Shown: in pieces, positions 41,830 through 50,893 of the stretch
How positions within the stretch are numbered: the stretch's first letter is position 1
Layout of the letters: each line of letters opens with the position of its first letter
DNA from: Nocardia salmonicida NBRC 13393
GTDB lineage: Bacteria > Actinomycetota > Actinomycetes > Mycobacteriales > Mycobacteriaceae
Assembly (NCBI RefSeq): GCF_001613085.1
Contig: NZ_BDBR01000019.1
Location: forward strand, 1-64,000
Direction of reading: 5' to 3'
DNA length: 64,000 nucleotides
The notes under the pieces: model-generated
Database searches by the model: none
The model's input: only the letters and a program-made list of their open reading frames with translations
Told to the model about the DNA's origin: nothing
Made by a program: the position numbers and the translations under genes

Positions 41830-43287
41830 TCAGGTCAGGGCGATGTATTTGGTGTTCAGGTATTCCTCGATGCCCTCGGTGCCGCCCTCGCGACCGAAGC
41901 CCGACTCCTTGACCCCGCCGAATGGGGCCGCGGGGTCGGAGATGACGCCACGGTTGACGCCCACCATGCCGCTTTCCAAAGCCTCCGAGATCCGAAGCGC
42001 GCGATCGAGGTCTCGGGTGAAGACGTAGCTGACCAGCCCGTATTCGGTGTCGTTGGCGGCGGCGACGCCCTCGTCCTCGGTATCGAAGGCGACGATCGGA
42101 GCCACCGGGCCGAATACCTCCTCGCGCAGGATGCGGGCGGTGGGCGGCACATCGGCCAGGATCGTGGCCGGGTAGTACCACCCCGGACCGCTGGGGGCCT
42201 TGCCGCCGATCAGAACTCGCGCGCCGACGGAGACAGCATCGTCGACCAGGTCGCTCACGATCTCGCGCTGGTCCTCACTCACCAGCGGGCCGAGGGTGGT
42301 CGCGGAATCGGTGCCGGGACCCATCACGACGGTGTCGGCCATCGCGGCGACGAACTTCTCGGTGAACTCGGCGACCACACCGCGCTGCACGTAGAACCGG
42401 TTGGCCGCCGTGCACGCTTCGCCGCCGTTGCGCAGCTTCGCCTGCATCGCACCGGCCACGGCGGCGTCGATATCGGCATCGTCGAACACCACGAACGGTG
42501 CGTTGCCGCCCAATTCCATGGACGTGCGCAGCAACCGGTTCGCGGAGGCGGAAACGAGTTTCTTGCCGACTTCGGTGGAGCCGGTGAAGGTGAGCTTGCG
42601 CAGCCGGGGATCGTCGATCAGCGGGCCCGTGACAGCCCCGGAACGCTGCGTCGTGACCACCGACAGCACCCCGTCGGGCAGGCCGGCTTCGCTGCAGAGC
42701 TTGGCCAGCGCCAGCATGGTCAGCGGTGTCGCCGAGGCGGGCTTGACGATCATCGTGCAGCCGGCCGCCAGCGCGGGCCCGATCTTGCGGGTGCCCATCG
42801 CGAGGGGGAAATTCCACGGCGTGATCGCCAGACACGGCCCCACCGGCTGCTTGGCGACCATGATCCGCCCTGTCCCCGAGGGCGCGTTCAGATACCGTCC
42901 GTGAATCCGCACCGCCTCTTCGCTGTTCCAGCGGAAGAACTCGGCACCGTAGCGGACTTCATTGCGGCTCTCCGCGAGTGCCTTGCCCATCTCGAGCGTC
43001 ATCAACAGCGCGAATTCCTCCGCCCGCGCGGTCAGCTGCTCGAACACCGTTCGCAGGATTTCGCCCCGTTCCCGCGACGGCGTCGCGGCCCACGCGTCCC
43101 CCGCCGCGACGGCCGCGTCCAGCGCCCGCATCGCGTCCTCGGGGGTCGCGTCCGCCACCTGCGCGATCACCGTCCCGTCGGCCGGATTGCGGACGTCGAA
43201 AGTCCCACCCCCGGTGGCTTCGACGGGTCCGGAGCCGATCCACAACCCCTTGGGTACGAATTCGAGTACATCGCGTTCAGACACCAT
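41830..43287 (-). CDS. gabD: NAD(P)-dependent succinate-semialdehyde dehydrogenase
   Basis: A 485-aa aldehyde dehydrogenase. Catalytic Cys292 in GGEACTAANRFYV, general base E258 in MELGGNAPFVV, N159 in TPWNFPLAM and K182 in VKPASATP. The motif set and FGGVKESGFGREGG end match succinate-semialdehyde dehydrogenases, which feed GABA-derived carbon into succinate; broader aldehyde specificity is possible. TAGGCT six nt before the ATG at 43287 indicates a leaderless transcript. No GABA transaminase is nearby. Lies between chorismate mutase and pgi, where Mtb has Rv0947c. Confidence 0.85.
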   Translation of the reverse strand: MVSERDVLEFVPKGLWIGSGPVEATGGGTFDVRNPADGTVIAQVADATPEDAMRALDAAVAAGDAWAATPSRERGEILRTVFEQLTARAEEFALLMTLEMGKALAESRNEVRYGAEFFRWNSEEAVRIHGRYLNAPSGTGRIMVAKQPVGPCLAITPWNFPLAMGTRKIGPALAAGCTMIVKPASATPLTMLALAKLCSEAGLPDGVLSVVTTQRSGAVTGPLIDDPRLRKLTFTGSTEVGKKLVSASANRLLRTSMELGGNAPFVVFDDADIDAAVAGAMQAKLRNGGEACTAANRFYVQRGVVAEFTEKFVAAMADTVVMGPGTDSATTLGPLVSEDQREIVSDLVDDAVSVGARVLIGGKAPSGPGWYYPATILADVPPTARILREEVFGPVAPIVAFDTEDEGVAAANDTEYGLVSYVFTRDLDRALRISEALESGMVGVNRGVISDPAAPFGGVKESGFGREGGTEGIEEYLNTKYIALT

Positions 43288-43359
43288 GCGCCCAGCCTAA
43301 GCCCGCCGCCCCAGCCAGCACCCGAACACCGAGTCGGACGATCACCACTTTCCTCTCCC

Positions 43360-43451
43360 CGCGGCCGGGTCGCCGGTCAGGCGCCGTTGCGTAGGCGACG
43401 AAGGAGCAAGCAACGGTGCCTGACCGGCGGCCCCTCAGGGCCGCGGACACC
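43360..43451. repeat. Intergenic GC-rich palindromic repeat, long form
   Basis: Outer GCGGCC (43361) and GGCCGC (43439), with inner arms GGTCAGGCGCCGTTGC (43375-43390) and GCAACGGTGCCTGACC (43410-43425; one mismatch) around a 19-nt loop. Ends match the short element at 26873. Located between gabD and pgi start regions. Confidence 0.65.
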
Positions 43452-43489
43452 CGCGCGCCAGCGCGCAAATAACGCGGTACCCTCGGGTC

Positions 43490-45133
43490 GTGAGCAGCAG
43501 CGACATCACCGCGTCGGCGGCCTGGCAGGCACTGCACGGCAATCACCGCACCGTTGCGCCGATGCATCTACGGCAACTGTTCGCCGAGGACCCGGCACGT
43601 GGCCGCGAGTTGACGCTGCGGGTGGCCGACCTGCACATCGACTACAGCAAACATCGAGTGACCCGCGAAACTCTGCGCCTGCTCATCGATCTCGCGCACA
43701 CGGCTGGTGTGCCGCAGCGCCGCGACGCGATGTATTCGGGTCAGCACATCAACACCTCCGAAGACCGCGCTGTCGGCCATATCGCGCTGCGCCTTCCGGT
43801 CGGCGACCAGCTCTGTATCGACGGCACCGACGCCGACGCCGAGGTGCACGACGTCCTGCACCGGATGGGCGAATTCGCCGATTCGGTGCGCTCGGGCGAG
43901 TGGCTCGGCGCGACCGGAAAACGCATCGAGACCATCGTCAATATCGGCATCGGCGGCTCGGATCTGGGGCCAGACATGGTCTATCGCGCGCTGCGCCACT
44001 ATGTCGACGCGGGCATCGCCGCCCGTTTCGTCTCGAACGTCGACCCCACCGATCTGGTCGCCAAGCTCGCCGGACTCGACCCGGCGACCACCCTGTTCGT
44101 CGTCGCGTCGAAGACCTTCTCGACACTGGAAACCCTCACCAACGCGACCGCGGCGCGCCGCTGGCTGGTCGCCGCGCTGGGCGAGGAAGCGGTCGCCAAG
44201 CATTTCGTCGCGGTATCGACGAACGCGGAACGGGTGGCCGCCTTCGGAATCGACACCGCGCACATGTTCGGTTTCTGGGATTGGGTCGGCGGTCGCTATT
44301 CGGTGGATTCAGCGATCGGCCTTTCGGTGATGGTGACCATCGGCAAGGAGAAGTTCGCGGAGTTCCTCGGCGGAATGCACGCCATAGACAAGCATTTCGC
44401 GACCGCACCGCTGGAAGAGAACGCACCGGTGCTGCTGGCGATGCTGGGCATCTGGTACTCGAATTTCTTCGGCGCCGAATCCCGTGTGGTGCTGCCCTAT
44501 TCGAACGACCTGGGTCGATTCCCGGCCTATCTGCAGCAATTGACGATGGAGTCCAACGGTAAGTCGGTGCGCGCCGACGGCACTCCGGTGACCTCGTCGA
44601 CCGGCGAGATCTTCTGGGGCGAGCCGGGTACCAACGGCCAGCACGCCTTCTACCAACTCCTGCATCAGGGCACGCGCCTGATCCCCGCCGACTTCCTCGG
44701 CTTCGCCAGGTCCACCGACGACCTGCCGACCCGCGACGGCACCGGCAGCATGCAGGACATCCTGATGAGCAACCTGTTCGCGCAGTCGAAGGTGCTGGCC
44801 TTCGGCAAGACCGCCGAGGAGATCCGGGCCGAGGGCACCGACCCGGAACTGGTGCCGCACAAGGTGATGCCGGGCAACCGGCCGAGCACCACGATCCTGG
44901 CAGCGGAGCTCACACCGTCGGCGCTGGGGCAACTGATCGCGCTCTACGAGCACCAGGTGTTCGTAGAGGGCATCATCTGGGGCGTCGACAGCTTCGATCA
45001 GTGGGGCGTCGAACTGGGCAAGCAGCAGGCGCTAGCCCTGATGCCGTTGCTCAGCGAGCCGGAAAAGCCGGTGTCGGTGGGTGATTCGTCGACCGACGAG
45101 CTCATCGAGTGGTATCGGTCGCACCGCCGCTGA
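43490..45133 (+). CDS. pgi: Glucose-6-phosphate isomerase
   Basis: A 547-aa isomerase of glycolysis/gluconeogenesis, interconverting glucose-6-P and fructose-6-P. PGI signatures are DWVGGRYSVDSAIGLSV and GRFPAYLQQLTMESNGKSV; also FVSNVDPTD, TSSTGEIFWGEPGTNGQHAF and VEGIIWGVDSFDQWGVELGK. GTG start at 43490 with TACCCT seven nt upstream (leaderless). The last 32 nt overlap the 3' end of the convergent K+ channel gene. Matches Rv0946c. Confidence 0.97.
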   Translation: MSSSDITASAAWQALHGNHRTVAPMHLRQLFAEDPARGRELTLRVADLHIDYSKHRVTRETLRLLIDLAHTAGVPQRRDAMYSGQHINTSEDRAVGHIALRLPVGDQLCIDGTDADAEVHDVLHRMGEFADSVRSGEWLGATGKRIETIVNIGIGGSDLGPDMVYRALRHYVDAGIAARFVSNVDPTDLVAKLAGLDPATTLFVVASKTFSTLETLTNATAARRWLVAALGEEAVAKHFVAVSTNAERVAAFGIDTAHMFGFWDWVGGRYSVDSAIGLSVMVTIGKEKFAEFLGGMHAIDKHFATAPLEENAPVLLAMLGIWYSNFFGAESRVVLPYSNDLGRFPAYLQQLTMESNGKSVRADGTPVTSSTGEIFWGEPGTNGQHAFYQLLHQGTRLIPADFLGFARSTDDLPTRDGTGSMQDILMSNLFAQSKVLAFGKTAEEIRAEGTDPELVPHKVMPGNRPSTTILAAELTPSALGQLIALYEHQVFVEGIIWGVDSFDQWGVELGKQQALALMPLLSEPEKPVSVGDSSTDELIEWYRSHRR

Positions 45134-45716
45134 CTTCGCGCGCTTCCCGCGCTGCGCGAGTCGCGGCTTGGACCCGGCCGGTCACGCTGGTAGTGATGAT
45201 GGTGAGCAGGGTGCCGAGCACCACCAGGTCGAACACGATCTGCACCATCGTCGCGATCCGCGCCGCCTGACCGGCGGCGTGCACATCGCCGTAACCGACG
45301 GTGCCGAGCGTGGCGAGCGTGTAATACAGCGCATCGGTGCGGGTTTCGAGCCCGTCGAATTGATCCGGATGAAGCTGCTGCAACCGGAAATAGAACAGGG
45401 CGAACACCACGCCGACGACGCACACGAGCAGCAGTAATCCGTCGACCTGCGCACCCATGGCGGTCGGCGCCCTGAGGTAGTTATCGATCCGCCGCCAGAC
45501 CAGCCAGCCGATTCCCGCGAGCCCGGCCAGGAACAGACACACCCCCAGCAACCGCCCCGGCCACGCATCGAGCTCGAACGCCCAACCCACTGGCACGCTG
45601 TAGTACAGCAACACCGAGCAAAACGCCGCCGCACCATTGCGCATCACATGATGAGGGAACCGCCGATCTCGCGTCATCACTCCATGATTGCCCCGAAGCC
45701 GCCGATTTCCGCGCAC
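45102..45716 (-). CDS. Two-pore-helix potassium channel-like protein
   Basis: A ~204-aa protein with four hydrophobic helices. The last two flank a pore loop with selectivity filter TVGYGD (ALYYTLATLGTVGYGDVHAA), the K+ channel signature. No cytoplasmic RCK domain follows, so gating is unknown. Start uncertain: 45716 or MTRDRRF at 45677. Its 3' end overlaps pgi in the opposite direction by 32 nt, so the two transcripts share antisense sequence. Confidence 0.82.
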   Translation of the reverse strand: MRGNRRLRGNHGVMTRDRRFPHHVMRNGAAAFCSVLLYYSVPVGWAFELDAWPGRLLGVCLFLAGLAGIGWLVWRRIDNYLRAPTAMGAQVDGLLLLVCVVGVVFALFYFRLQQLHPDQFDGLETRTDALYYTLATLGTVGYGDVHAAGQAARIATMVQIVFDLVVLGTLLTIITTSVTGRVQAATRAAREAREVSGGATDTTR

Positions 45717-45754
45717 ACGCGCCGAGCAGGTCGGAGCAGCCCGTTAGAAACGGA

Positions 45755-46420
45755 TCAGGTCACCCGGTAGCCGTGCCCCGCGGCGGTCAACACGTGGTCA
45801 GCGCGGCCCCTACTCGCTGCGATGAGATCGGCGTTGCGCAGATCGCTCCCCGTCACCTTCTCCCGTGCCTGATCCGGCGTTCGACCGCCGGCGGTGTGGC
45901 GGTCCATGAGTCGTTCGGTGAGTACTCCACGCGGCGCGTCCAGGTACCAGCACGCATCGAGCAGCCCGCGGACCTCCGCCCAACCCGGCGCCTCGGCATC
46001 GGTCAGCAGCAGGTAGTTGCCCTCGACGATGACCACCCGCTCGTCACACACGACCACGCCGCCGTCGGTCGGCTCGTCGATCGTGCGATCGAACAGCGGC
46101 CACGGCACCGGCGCGCCGACCGGTGTTTCCCGCAGCAACCGCAGATCCGCGACGAACCCGGCCGCGTCGAAGGTATCCGGCTCACCCTTGCGCGCCAGGG
46201 CGTTGCGCGCCCGCAGCACCTCATTTCGCAGGTGGTAGCCGTCCATCGGCGCTACCACCGCAGGACGCCCCGACGTGATCGACTCGGCGCACAGCCGCTG
46301 CGCCAGTGTCGACTTCCCGGCGCCGGGCGGCCCGGCGATCCCGAGCAGGAACCGCGCACGGCGCATCGGAATCCGTTGAGCCAGTTCGCTCACCGACAGC
46401 ACCCCACTCGCCCAGGTCAC
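45755..46420 (-). CDS. P-loop nucleoside/nucleotide kinase-like protein
   Basis: A 221-aa kinase of the phosphoribulokinase/uridine kinase superfamily: Walker A GIAGPPGAGKSTLAQRL at ~28, VAPMDGYHLRNEVL with the catalytic Asp-Gly, VIVEGNYLLL as Walker B, and LDAPRGVLTERLMDRH. Similar proteins act on uridine, pantothenate or sugar substrates; the true substrate is not evident. GTG start at 46420 with TAGGGT six nt upstream (leaderless). Stands alone between a K+ channel and the AidB-like gene. Confidence 0.82.
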   Translation of the reverse strand: MTWASGVLSVSELAQRIPMRRARFLLGIAGPPGAGKSTLAQRLCAESITSGRPAVVAPMDGYHLRNEVLRARNALARKGEPDTFDAAGFVADLRLLRETPVGAPVPWPLFDRTIDEPTDGGVVVCDERVVIVEGNYLLLTDAEAPGWAEVRGLLDACWYLDAPRGVLTERLMDRHTAGGRTPDQAREKVTGSDLRNADLIAASRGRADHVLTAAGHGYRVT

Positions 46421-46469
46421 CTGGGTACCCTACCGACGAGCGCACCGGACATCGGTGAGTACATCGGAC

Positions 46470-48107
46470 TCAGCGCACGTCGACGTATCCGCGCTCGAGG
46501 ATCGCGCCCGTGTCCGCACCGGCCGGCAGCGTGCCGAAGGCGATGCCCCAATCACCGCCGAGGCGCGTCGCGCAGAAGGCATCCGCGACGGCGGGATGTC
46601 CGTGCCGCACCAGCTGCGCGCCCTGCAGGACCAGTGCCATGAGTTCCACGACGCGTCGAGCGCGATATTCGATGTCGGACAGGTCGGTGAGTTCCTTGCC
46701 GACACGGTCGATCGCGTCGTCGAGGCGCGTATCGGCACCACGAGCGAGACCGACCTCGGCGAAGTACGCCTCGACCGTTTCGGGCTGACGTCCCATGGCG
46801 CGCAGCGCGTCCAGCGCCGCCACATTGCCCGAACCCTCCCAGATCGACATGAGCGGCGCCTCGCGATACAGCCGCGGCATCCCCGATTCCTCGGCATATC
46901 CGTTGCCGCCGAGACATTCCAGCGCCTCGGCGGCGTGGGCGGGAGCACGCTTGCAAACCCAGTATTTGGTGATGGCGAGGGCGATCCGGCGCAGCGCCGC
47001 TTCGGCCGGATCGCTGCCCGCGCGATCGGTGGCGCCGGCCAGTCGCATCATCACCGTGGTCGCGGCATCCGATTCGACGACGAGGTCGGCGAGCACATTG
47101 CGCATCGCGGGCTGGTCGATCAGCTTGGCGCCGAACGCTTCTCGATGCCTGGCGTGATGGATCGCGGTCACCGCGCCGAGCCGCATGCCGGTGGCCGAGC
47201 CGATCACACAGTCGAGGCGGGTCATATTGACCATCTCGATGATCGTCTTCACGCCTGCCCCCTCGGCGCCGACGAGCCAGCCGGTGGCGTTCTCGTACTC
47301 GATCTCCGAGGACGCGTTGGACTTGTTGCCCAGCTTGTCTTTCAGTCGCTGGATGCGGAGGGGGTTGCGGGTGCCGTCGGGCAGCACGCGCGGCAGCAGG
47401 AAACACGACAGGCCACCGGGGGCCTGGGCGAGGGTGAGGAACATGTCCGACATGGGCGCCGAGGTGAACCACTTGTGCCCGACGATGCGGTACGAACCAT
47501 CGGGTTGTGGTGTGGCGGTGGTGGTGTTGGCCCGGACGTCCGAGCCGCCCTGCTTCTCCGTCATCGACATGCCAGCGATGAGCCCGGCCTTGGTCGACGG
47601 CTCGCGCAGCCCGAAATCGTAGGTGCGTGAACCGAGTAGCGGCTCGAAGCGGGCGGCCAGTTCGGGATTGTGGCGCAACGCGGGCACCACCGCGTAGGTC
47701 ATCGAGATCGGGCACATGTGCCCGGCGTCCGCGGCGCCCCAGGTGAAGAACTTGGCGGCGCGAGCGGTGTGCGCGCCCGGCCGCTCGTCCAGCCACGGCG
47801 AACCGTGCAGGCCTTGCGCCACCGCGACCTTCATCAGGTCGTGCCAGTGCGGGTGGAATTCCACCTCGTCGACCCGATTACCCCACCGATCGTGGGTGTG
47901 CAGCACCGGCGGGTACTCGTTGGCCAGTCTGCCCCACTCCTGCGCCTCGAAACCGCCTGCCAGCGCACCGAGTTCGCGCACTTCCGCTTCGGCCCAGCCT
48001 GCCCCTTCGCGGTGCAGGCCTTCCAGCAGCGCGGGGTTGCGCGCGCCGTCGAAGGGGATCAGCGGTGGCGCCTGGTTGAACACTTCGTGGGTCGGCATGT
48101 CCTGCAA
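46470..48107 (-). CDS. AidB-like acyl-CoA dehydrogenase family protein
   Basis: A 545-aa flavoprotein of the AidB subgroup: GMSMTEKQGGSDVRANTT closely follows E. coli AidB, with GHKWFTSAPMSDMFLTL, EYENATGWLVGAEGAGVKTI, and ALECLGGNGYAEESGM. AidB binds FAD and DNA and protects against alkylation; others in the group may be acyl-CoA dehydrogenases. A conserved active-site Glu is not certain from reading. It starts 9 nt past the TetR stop, so the regulator and this gene are probably one transcript controlled by the operator at 48722-48756. Confidence 0.82.
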   Translation of the reverse strand: MQDMPTHEVFNQAPPLIPFDGARNPALLEGLHREGAGWAEAEVRELGALAGGFEAQEWGRLANEYPPVLHTHDRWGNRVDEVEFHPHWHDLMKVAVAQGLHGSPWLDERPGAHTARAAKFFTWGAADAGHMCPISMTYAVVPALRHNPELAARFEPLLGSRTYDFGLREPSTKAGLIAGMSMTEKQGGSDVRANTTTATPQPDGSYRIVGHKWFTSAPMSDMFLTLAQAPGGLSCFLLPRVLPDGTRNPLRIQRLKDKLGNKSNASSEIEYENATGWLVGAEGAGVKTIIEMVNMTRLDCVIGSATGMRLGAVTAIHHARHREAFGAKLIDQPAMRNVLADLVVESDAATTVMMRLAGATDRAGSDPAEAALRRIALAITKYWVCKRAPAHAAEALECLGGNGYAEESGMPRLYREAPLMSIWEGSGNVAALDALRAMGRQPETVEAYFAEVGLARGADTRLDDAIDRVGKELTDLSDIEYRARRVVELMALVLQGAQLVRHGHPAVADAFCATRLGGDWGIAFGTLPAGADTGAILERGYVDVR

Positions 48108-48116
48108 CTCCTTCGA

Positions 48117-48722
48117 CTACAACGTTTCCGGGCGCGCACCGAGCGCGCGCACGGCGAAAGCAACCAATTCCGGAACGACGGTCTCGGCGTGGGGAGCCGC
48201 CGCCAACGGCCCGACGAGTACCTCGCCGATCGCGCCGACAAGGGCAGCGGCGGTGAGGCTCGGGTCCTGCGCGGGCAAACGCCCCTCGGCGACACCGTGT
48301 GCGATGGCGGTCTCGAACGACGCGGCGAACGCGCGCCGGAATTCCAGCCGTTGCGCGTCGACCGCGGGGTCGACGGGTTCGGCCAGCAGGACATAGGCCA
48401 GTTTCGGATTCTTCAGCGCACGACCGGCGAAGGTCTCCACCGCCGCGGTGACCCGCCCGACCACGTCACCGGCCGCCACCGCGGCCCGCACGGCGTCGAC
48501 CTCGCGGGCGACCACCGTCTCGAACACCGCCGCTACCAACTCGGCCTTGTTCTCGAACTGCTTGTACACGGTGCCGGTCGCGATTCCCGCCTCGGCGGCG
48601 ACCGCGGCCATCGACAACCCGGCGAACCCGTCGCGCGAGAGCACGGCGGTGGCGCCCTGCACGATCAGCGCCCGTTGCGCGTCGAGCCGGGCCTGCACGG
48701 CCGGGGTCCTGCGGTACACCAT
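48117..48722 (-). CDS. TetR-family transcriptional regulator
   Basis: A 201-aa TetR protein: N-terminal HTH (AAVAAEAGIATGTVYKQFEN) and a mostly helical ligand domain with a C-terminal TetR-like fold (RAALKNPKLAYVLLAEPVDP region). It likely represses itself, the AidB-like gene and the divergent enoyl-CoA hydratase, because a 14-bp inverted repeat overlaps its start codon. A fatty acyl-CoA-type ligand is plausible from the targets (inference). Confidence 0.93.
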   Translation of the reverse strand: MVYRRTPAVQARLDAQRALIVQGATAVLSRDGFAGLSMAAVAAEAGIATGTVYKQFENKAELVAAVFETVVAREVDAVRAAVAAGDVVGRVTAAVETFAGRALKNPKLAYVLLAEPVDPAVDAQRLEFRRAFAASFETAIAHGVAEGRLPAQDPSLTAAALVGAIGEVLVGPLAAAPHAETVVPELVAFAVRALGARPETL

Positions 48723-48756
48723 GTGAAGAAGTGAACCACTAATTCACCTCTTCACA
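48722..48756. promoter_or_regulatory. TetR operator
   Basis: TGTGAAGAAGTGAA (48722-48735), seven nt, TTCACCTCTTCACA (48743-48756): 13 of 14 positions are complementary. It covers the TetR start and the gap to the divergent hydratase gene. Confidence 0.8.
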
Positions 48757-48785
48757 CAAGGGCAACCTGGCCGTATGGTCGAGGA

Positions 48786-49583
48786 ATGGAATCATCGACC
48801 GGTCAGCCGGCTCCGCCCCCCGTGCGCGTCGAGCACGCAGGCCCGGTCACGACGGTGATCCTGGATCGCCCACAGGCCCGCAACGCGGTGGACGGCCCGA
48901 CCGCTCGCGCGTTGGTGGAGGCCTTCCGCGCATTCGACGCCGACCCCACCTCCTCGGTGGCCGTGCTGTGGGGCGAGAACGGCACCTTCTGCTCCGGCGC
49001 CGACCTCAAAGCCCTCGGTACCGAGAACAGCAATCACGCCGCCGAGGACGGTGACGGTCCGATGGGCCCGACCCGGCTGCGCCTGTCCAAGCCGGTGATC
49101 GCGGCGATCTCCGGGTACGCCGTGGCGGGCGGGCTCGAACTGGCCCTGTGGTGCGATCTGCGCATTGCCGAGCAGGACGCCACTTTCGGCGTCTTCTGCC
49201 GCCGCTGGGGCGTCCCACTGATCGACGGCGGCACCGTGCGTCTGCCGCGCATCGTCGGCGAAGGTCGCGCACTCGACATGATCCTCACCGGCCGCCCGGT
49301 GAGCGCGCCCGAAGCGCTGCAGATGGGCCTGGTCACCCGGGTCGTGCCCACCGGCGATGCCCGCCGCGTCGCCGAGGAGCTGGCCGCCCAGCTCGCGGCG
49401 CTGCCCCAAACATGTCTGCGCACCGACCGCGCCGCCCTGTACGACCAGTACGGCCACACCGAGGAAGAGGCGCTGCGCGTCGAATTCCGGCACGGCCTGA
49501 CCGCCCTGACCGGCGGTGCGCTCGACGGCGCCGCCCGCTTCGCCGCGGGTGAGGGCAGGCACGGTAGCGCAGACCGCCGCTGA
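48786..49583 (+). CDS. Enoyl-CoA hydratase/isomerase family protein
   Basis: The 265-aa crotonase-fold protein contains FCSGADLKAL (first oxyanion-hole segment), AAISGYAVAGGLELALWCD (second) and the acidic FCRRWGVPLIDGGTVRLPRI loop. It hydrates or isomerises an acyl-CoA; which one is unknown. TATGGT lies six nt before the ATG along with GAGGA. Its stop overlaps the next start (TGATG), so the two proteins are made together, and the TetR operator lies just upstream. Confidence 0.9.
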   Translation: MESSTGQPAPPPVRVEHAGPVTTVILDRPQARNAVDGPTARALVEAFRAFDADPTSSVAVLWGENGTFCSGADLKALGTENSNHAAEDGDGPMGPTRLRLSKPVIAAISGYAVAGGLELALWCDLRIAEQDATFGVFCRRWGVPLIDGGTVRLPRIVGEGRALDMILTGRPVSAPEALQMGLVTRVVPTGDARRVAEELAAQLAALPQTCLRTDRAALYDQYGHTEEEALRVEFRHGLTALTGGALDGAARFAAGEGRHGSADRR

Positions 49584-50893
49584 TGGACCGTCTCACGGTC
49601 GTCGACGAGATCTTCCTGCGCACCCACCGCGGCATGGGCACCCCCATCGCGCTCCAGGGGCTCTGGCGCACCACCGATACGATGGAACCCGCTCTCCTGC
49701 AAGCGATTCACGACCGCTTACGTCGCGGCCGGTTGGGTCGCAGAGTCGTCAACCCGCGAGTCCCCGGCGCCCGCCGCGCCTGGCAGCCCAACACCGGAGC
49801 GCACGCTCTCGACCTCCTCCCGAACGCCGTCGGGACATCCGAAGCAGGTTGGCCGACAACACCGATGAGCCCGGACGACCGCACTTCCAGCAGCGTGGGG
49901 CCACTCGTCGAGAACGCGATCCTGCCCTGGGCCGATGGACTCGGCACCGACCTCGACCCGGAGTACACCCCGGGATGGCGCCTGTCGGCCGCGCGCCTGG
50001 ACGACGGCGGAACCGTGGTGGCCGTGACGTGTTCACACGCACTCGCCGATGCCCGTGGCCTGATCCACGCCATCACCGTCGCCCTCGACTCCCTCGGAGC
50101 CGACGAGCAGGACCTGCCCAACGCCGGGAAAGGTGTCTTCACAACGTCTTCGGACTGGGCTGACGCGCGCGCCCAGTGGACCACCATCATCAGCGGCACC
50201 GCACATGCGCTGCGCCGAGGCATCCCGCGGCCACCCGCGACCAGCACCCCCGACACGTCCACTGATCGCGCCGTCCGCAGCACCCTGCTCACCTTCGACG
50301 CGGACCACTGGGACACCACCGCGGCCGCGGCCGACGGAACCGCGAACAGCCTGTTCATCCACCTGATCGCGAATATTTTGTGGCACAACGGATTTCCGGG
50401 TCCAACGATAATCGCGAGTCTGCCCGTGGACACCCGCGACGAGCCACGCGTCGACAACGACCTCGCGATGACCGAGATCGCGATCCACCGCGCCGACTCC
50501 CCCGCGACAATCCGCGACAAGGCCAAAGCCGCCTATCAGCGCCGAATGTCGAGCCCCGCGAGCCTTCCCGAGGAGATCCTCCAGGTACTCCCCGACCGCT
50601 GGGCCCACACCCTCAGCAAAGGCGCGGGCGAGCGAGACATCCTGTGCTCCAACATCGGCGCCCTCCCCGAAGCCGTGCGAAAAGTCGGGCCGCACAACTG
50701 CACCCGAGTAGCCGCGCGCGCGATCCACCCCGACATCACCACTTTCCCCCGCACCCGACTCGCGGGCTATCTCTCCCACCTCGGCGATACCTACACACTC
50801 GCCCTCGTCAGCCTCGCCGCGGACAACGACTCTCTGCCCGATGCCATCGACAAGTCCTGTGCGGCAGCGGGATTGCACCCCCGCCCCTGGTAG
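49583..50893 (+). CDS. CoA-dependent acyltransferase-like (condensation-fold) protein
   Basis: A 436-aa protein. The segment VAVTCSHALADARGLIHAIT has the HxxxD..G layout of the condensation/PapA/wax-ester synthase superfamily, with His followed by Asp-Ala-Arg-Gly. C-terminal DILCSNIGALPEAVRKVG and PRTRLAGYLSH resemble the DFGWG-like region poorly. So an acyl transfer to an alcohol or amine is possible, or the protein may be an inactive relative. No phosphopantetheine carrier domain is nearby. Translation is coupled to the hydratase. It uses ATG at 49583. Confidence 0.6.
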   Translation: MDRLTVVDEIFLRTHRGMGTPIALQGLWRTTDTMEPALLQAIHDRLRRGRLGRRVVNPRVPGARRAWQPNTGAHALDLLPNAVGTSEAGWPTTPMSPDDRTSSSVGPLVENAILPWADGLGTDLDPEYTPGWRLSAARLDDGGTVVAVTCSHALADARGLIHAITVALDSLGADEQDLPNAGKGVFTTSSDWADARAQWTTIISGTAHALRRGIPRPPATSTPDTSTDRAVRSTLLTFDADHWDTTAAAADGTANSLFIHLIANILWHNGFPGPTIIASLPVDTRDEPRVDNDLAMTEIAIHRADSPATIRDKAKAAYQRRMSSPASLPEEILQVLPDRWAHTLSKGAGERDILCSNIGALPEAVRKVGPHNCTRVAARAIHPDITTFPRTRLAGYLSHLGDTYTLALVSLAADNDSLPDAIDKSCAAAGLHPRPW

